22,532 bases of DNA from Solirubrobacterales bacterium (lineage in GTDB: Bacteria > Actinomycetota > Thermoleophilia > Solirubrobacterales > 70-9): NCBI GenBank assembly GCA_030152805.1, contig JASLIG010000107.1:1-22532 (forward strand), written 5' to 3'. The notes under the pieces were generated by a model. That model searched no databases, had not been told where the DNA came from, and saw only the letters and a program-made list of their open reading frames with translations. Numbering within the stretch: the stretch's first letter is position 1; each line of letters opens with the position of its first letter. The position numbers and the translations under genes were made by a program. This document shows positions 21,341 through 22,532 of this stretch, one piece after another.

Positions 21341-21346
21341 GCCCCG

Positions 21347-22348
21347 ATGGACGTAGTGCTCTTGCTCACCAGCTTTGCGGCGATCTTGGCGGGAGCGCTG
21401 CTGTTCACCAACGCGGTCGAGTGGATCGGGCACCGGCTGGAGCTGGGGGAGGGGGCGGTCGGCAGCCTGCTGGCCGCGGTCGGGACCGCGATGCCGGAGA
21501 CGCTGATCGCCATCGTTGCGCTGATCGATGCCGCCGAGGGCGCGGACCAGGTGGCGATCGGGGCGATCGTCGGGGCGCCGTTCCTGCTCGCCACCCTGGC
21601 GATGGGCCTGGTTGGCCTCTTCGCCCATCTCTATCGCCACCGCCGCGAGCAGGGCATCGAGCTGCGGGCCCACCGGCCAACCCTGGAGCGCGACCTGCTC
21701 TTCTTCCTCGCTTTCTTCGCCCTCTCGCTGGCGCTGGCCTGGGGCGCCCCGGCGGCGCTGCGCATCCCGGTCGGGATCGCCATGCTGCTCGCCTACCCCC
21801 TGTACATACGCCGCACCCTGAGTGCAGCCGGCTCCGTCCAGGACGAGGAGACGCTCGAGCCGCTCGTCTTCGAGCGGCGGCCCGAGCGGCGCCGGGATCC
21901 CGCGCTTGGGCTCTGCATCCTCCAGCTCCTGGTCGGGCTCGGCGCGATGGTCGGTGGTGCCCACCTCTTCGTTGAGTCCCTGCTCCACATCGCCGAGGAC
22001 CTCGGCGTCGAGGCCGTCGTCCTTGCGCTCGTCCTGGCGCCGCTGGCGACCGAGCTGCCGGAGAAGGTCAACAGCTTCTTCTGGGTCCGCGAGGGCAAGG
22101 ACTCCCTCGCGCTCGGCAACATCAGCGGCGCGATGGTCTTCCAGTCGACGATCCCGGTCGGGATCGGCCTCATCTTCACCAACTGGCAGCTGAGCACCAA
22201 TGCGGCCATCTCGGTCGCCCTCGGCCTCGCCGGCGGACTGCTCGCCTACGAGGTCCTGCACCGTCGCGGCCGCTTCGATCTACCCGCCGTCGCCGCCTGG
22301 TTCGCCCTCTACACCGCCTTCATCGCGATCGTCGCGGTCGGTTCCTGA
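21347..22348 (+). CDS. Sodium/calcium exchanger-family membrane protein
   Basis: 333 aa, about ten membrane helices. Alpha-1: GSLLAAVGTAMPETLIAIVA (39-58) followed by IGAIVGAPFLLATLAMG. Alpha-2: LAPLATELPEKVNS (230-243) followed by GNISGAMVFQSTIPV (257-271). The paired acids Glu51 and Glu236/Glu239 fit the ion-binding sites of the NCX/YrbG branch of the cation/Ca2+ exchanger superfamily. The central hydrophilic loop (about 157-186, VQDEETLEPLVFERRPERRR) is short, as in prokaryotic members. It is clearly different from the CAX-type neighbour, so the two are not a recent duplication. The ion (Na+/Ca2+, K+ or H+ coupling) cannot be told. Confidence 0.85.
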   Translation: MDVVLLLTSFAAILAGALLFTNAVEWIGHRLELGEGAVGSLLAAVGTAMPETLIAIVALIDAAEGADQVAIGAIVGAPFLLATLAMGLVGLFAHLYRHRREQGIELRAHRPTLERDLLFFLAFFALSLALAWGAPAALRIPVGIAMLLAYPLYIRRTLSAAGSVQDEETLEPLVFERRPERRRDPALGLCILQLLVGLGAMVGGAHLFVESLLHIAEDLGVEAVVLALVLAPLATELPEKVNSFFWVREGKDSLALGNISGAMVFQSTIPVGIGLIFTNWQLSTNAAISVALGLAGGLLAYEVLHRRGRFDLPAVAAWFALYTAFIAIVAVGS

Positions 22349-22356
22349 GCGAGCCC

Positions 22357-22386
22357 GCAAAAGTCAATTTAAATTGACTATTTTGC
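22357..22386. repeat. AT-rich palindrome, likely operator
   Basis: Perfect 18-bp palindrome AGTCAATTTAAATTGACT (22362-22379), extended outside by GCAAA (22357-22361) and TTTGC (22382-22386) with a 2-nt bulge on one side. It is a marked AT-rich island in GC-rich DNA. A site like this is typical of dimeric regulators such as MarR or TetR types. A terminator role for the exchanger gene is less likely because the stem is AT-rich. Confidence 0.55.
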
Positions 22387-22401
22387 AAATCGTGGTATAG
22401 C
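22374..22401 (+). promoter_or_regulatory. Candidate promoter overlapped by the palindrome
   Basis: TTGACT (22374-22379) and TATAGC (22396-22401) with a 16-nt spacer. The -35 lies in the right arm of the palindrome, so a bound repressor would block it. It would drive a gene beyond the window edge. Confidence 0.45.
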
Positions 22402-22532
22402 TAACGCGCGTTTCGAGCGAGTTTCGTGCCCTGGGTCAGTCGAAGGCAGGCGCGGCACGATCATGCTCAAACCATGACTCGGAAACAACATCGGAGGCGT
22501 GAGCCGCCGCGATGGCCGCTGCGCCGACGAAG
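22402..22532 (+). other. Leader region and possible start of a gene cut by the window edge
   Basis: Frames open to the end of the window start at ATG 22474, GTG 22499 and ATG 22512. GGAGG at 22493-22497 lies too close to 22499 and rather far (14 nt) from 22512. None is convincing alone, and the coded residues are too few to identify a family. If the palindrome upstream is an operator, the gene may be an autoregulated transcription factor. Confidence 0.25.

Noticed and set aside
20744..22261. 505-codon minus-strand frame across both exchangers
   Set aside because: Highly charged Arg/Glu/Asp/Gln composition typical of the antisense of membrane proteins; both exchangers show full signature motifs.
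1..22532. Mobile elements, CRISPR arrays or prophage genes
   Set aside because: No transposase, integrase or direct-repeat array was seen on either strand.

Overview
The window looks like ordinary chromosomal DNA from a high-GC actinobacterium, most likely of the class Thermoleophilia (Solirubrobacterales-like). This rests on the strong G/C third-position bias, an actinobacterial-type integration host factor, secreted and lipoprotein families with a typical look for that group, and very compact gene packing with many GTG/TTG starts. The class is an inference from style, not from a marker gene. I see no tRNA, rRNA, insertion sequence, phage gene or CRISPR array.

Layout. 1-221 is non-coding with one strong hairpin. 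222-1104 holds a conserved-looking protein plus membrane domain whose reading frame breaks near 690 (frameshift or two overlapping genes). 1110-1466 (minus) encodes mIHF. 1721-2980 (minus) and 3006-4142 (plus) are a divergent pair: a serine-palmitoyltransferase-like alpha-oxoamine synthase and a YghO/bacterial-ceramide-synthase-like GNAT protein. 4204-5366 is a small membrane protein coupled to an AlkA-type DNA glycosylase. 5422-7713 is a PAS-GAF-GGDEF-EAL cyclic-di-GMP protein. 7686-10334 (minus) is a three-gene ABC importer of ThiXYZ type (pyrimidine precursor of thiamine). 10396-11799 is a TauE/SafE permease plus a cysteine-free Rrf2 regulator. 11849-12787 is a secreted protein; 12750-13379 and 13479-14138 (minus) are a DUF4389 membrane protein and a methyltransferase. 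14172-15578 (minus, VWA/CoxE-like) and 17875-18759 (minus, MoxR AAA+ ATPase) flank a plus-strand ABC exporter (15598-17912). 18783-19055 is a two-helix membrane protein, 19110-20219 a lipoprotein with odd glutamate codon use, and 20282-22348 two different cation/Ca2+ exchangers in tandem. 22349-22532 carries an AT-rich palindrome over a likely promoter for a gene beyond the window.

Two themes stand out. First, the divergent SPT-like/bCerS-like pair is a candidate sphingolipid (ceramide) module in an actinobacterium. Second, at least eight genes have a -10-like hexamer ending 6-9 nt before the start codon and no Shine-Dalgarno, which implies leaderless mRNAs. In three divergent gene pairs, only 19-25 bp apart, the two antiparallel -10 elements physically overlap, giving compact bidirectional leaderless promoters. 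Three convergent pairs overlap at their 3' ends by 28-38 bp, so the region is compressed at both ends of its genes.
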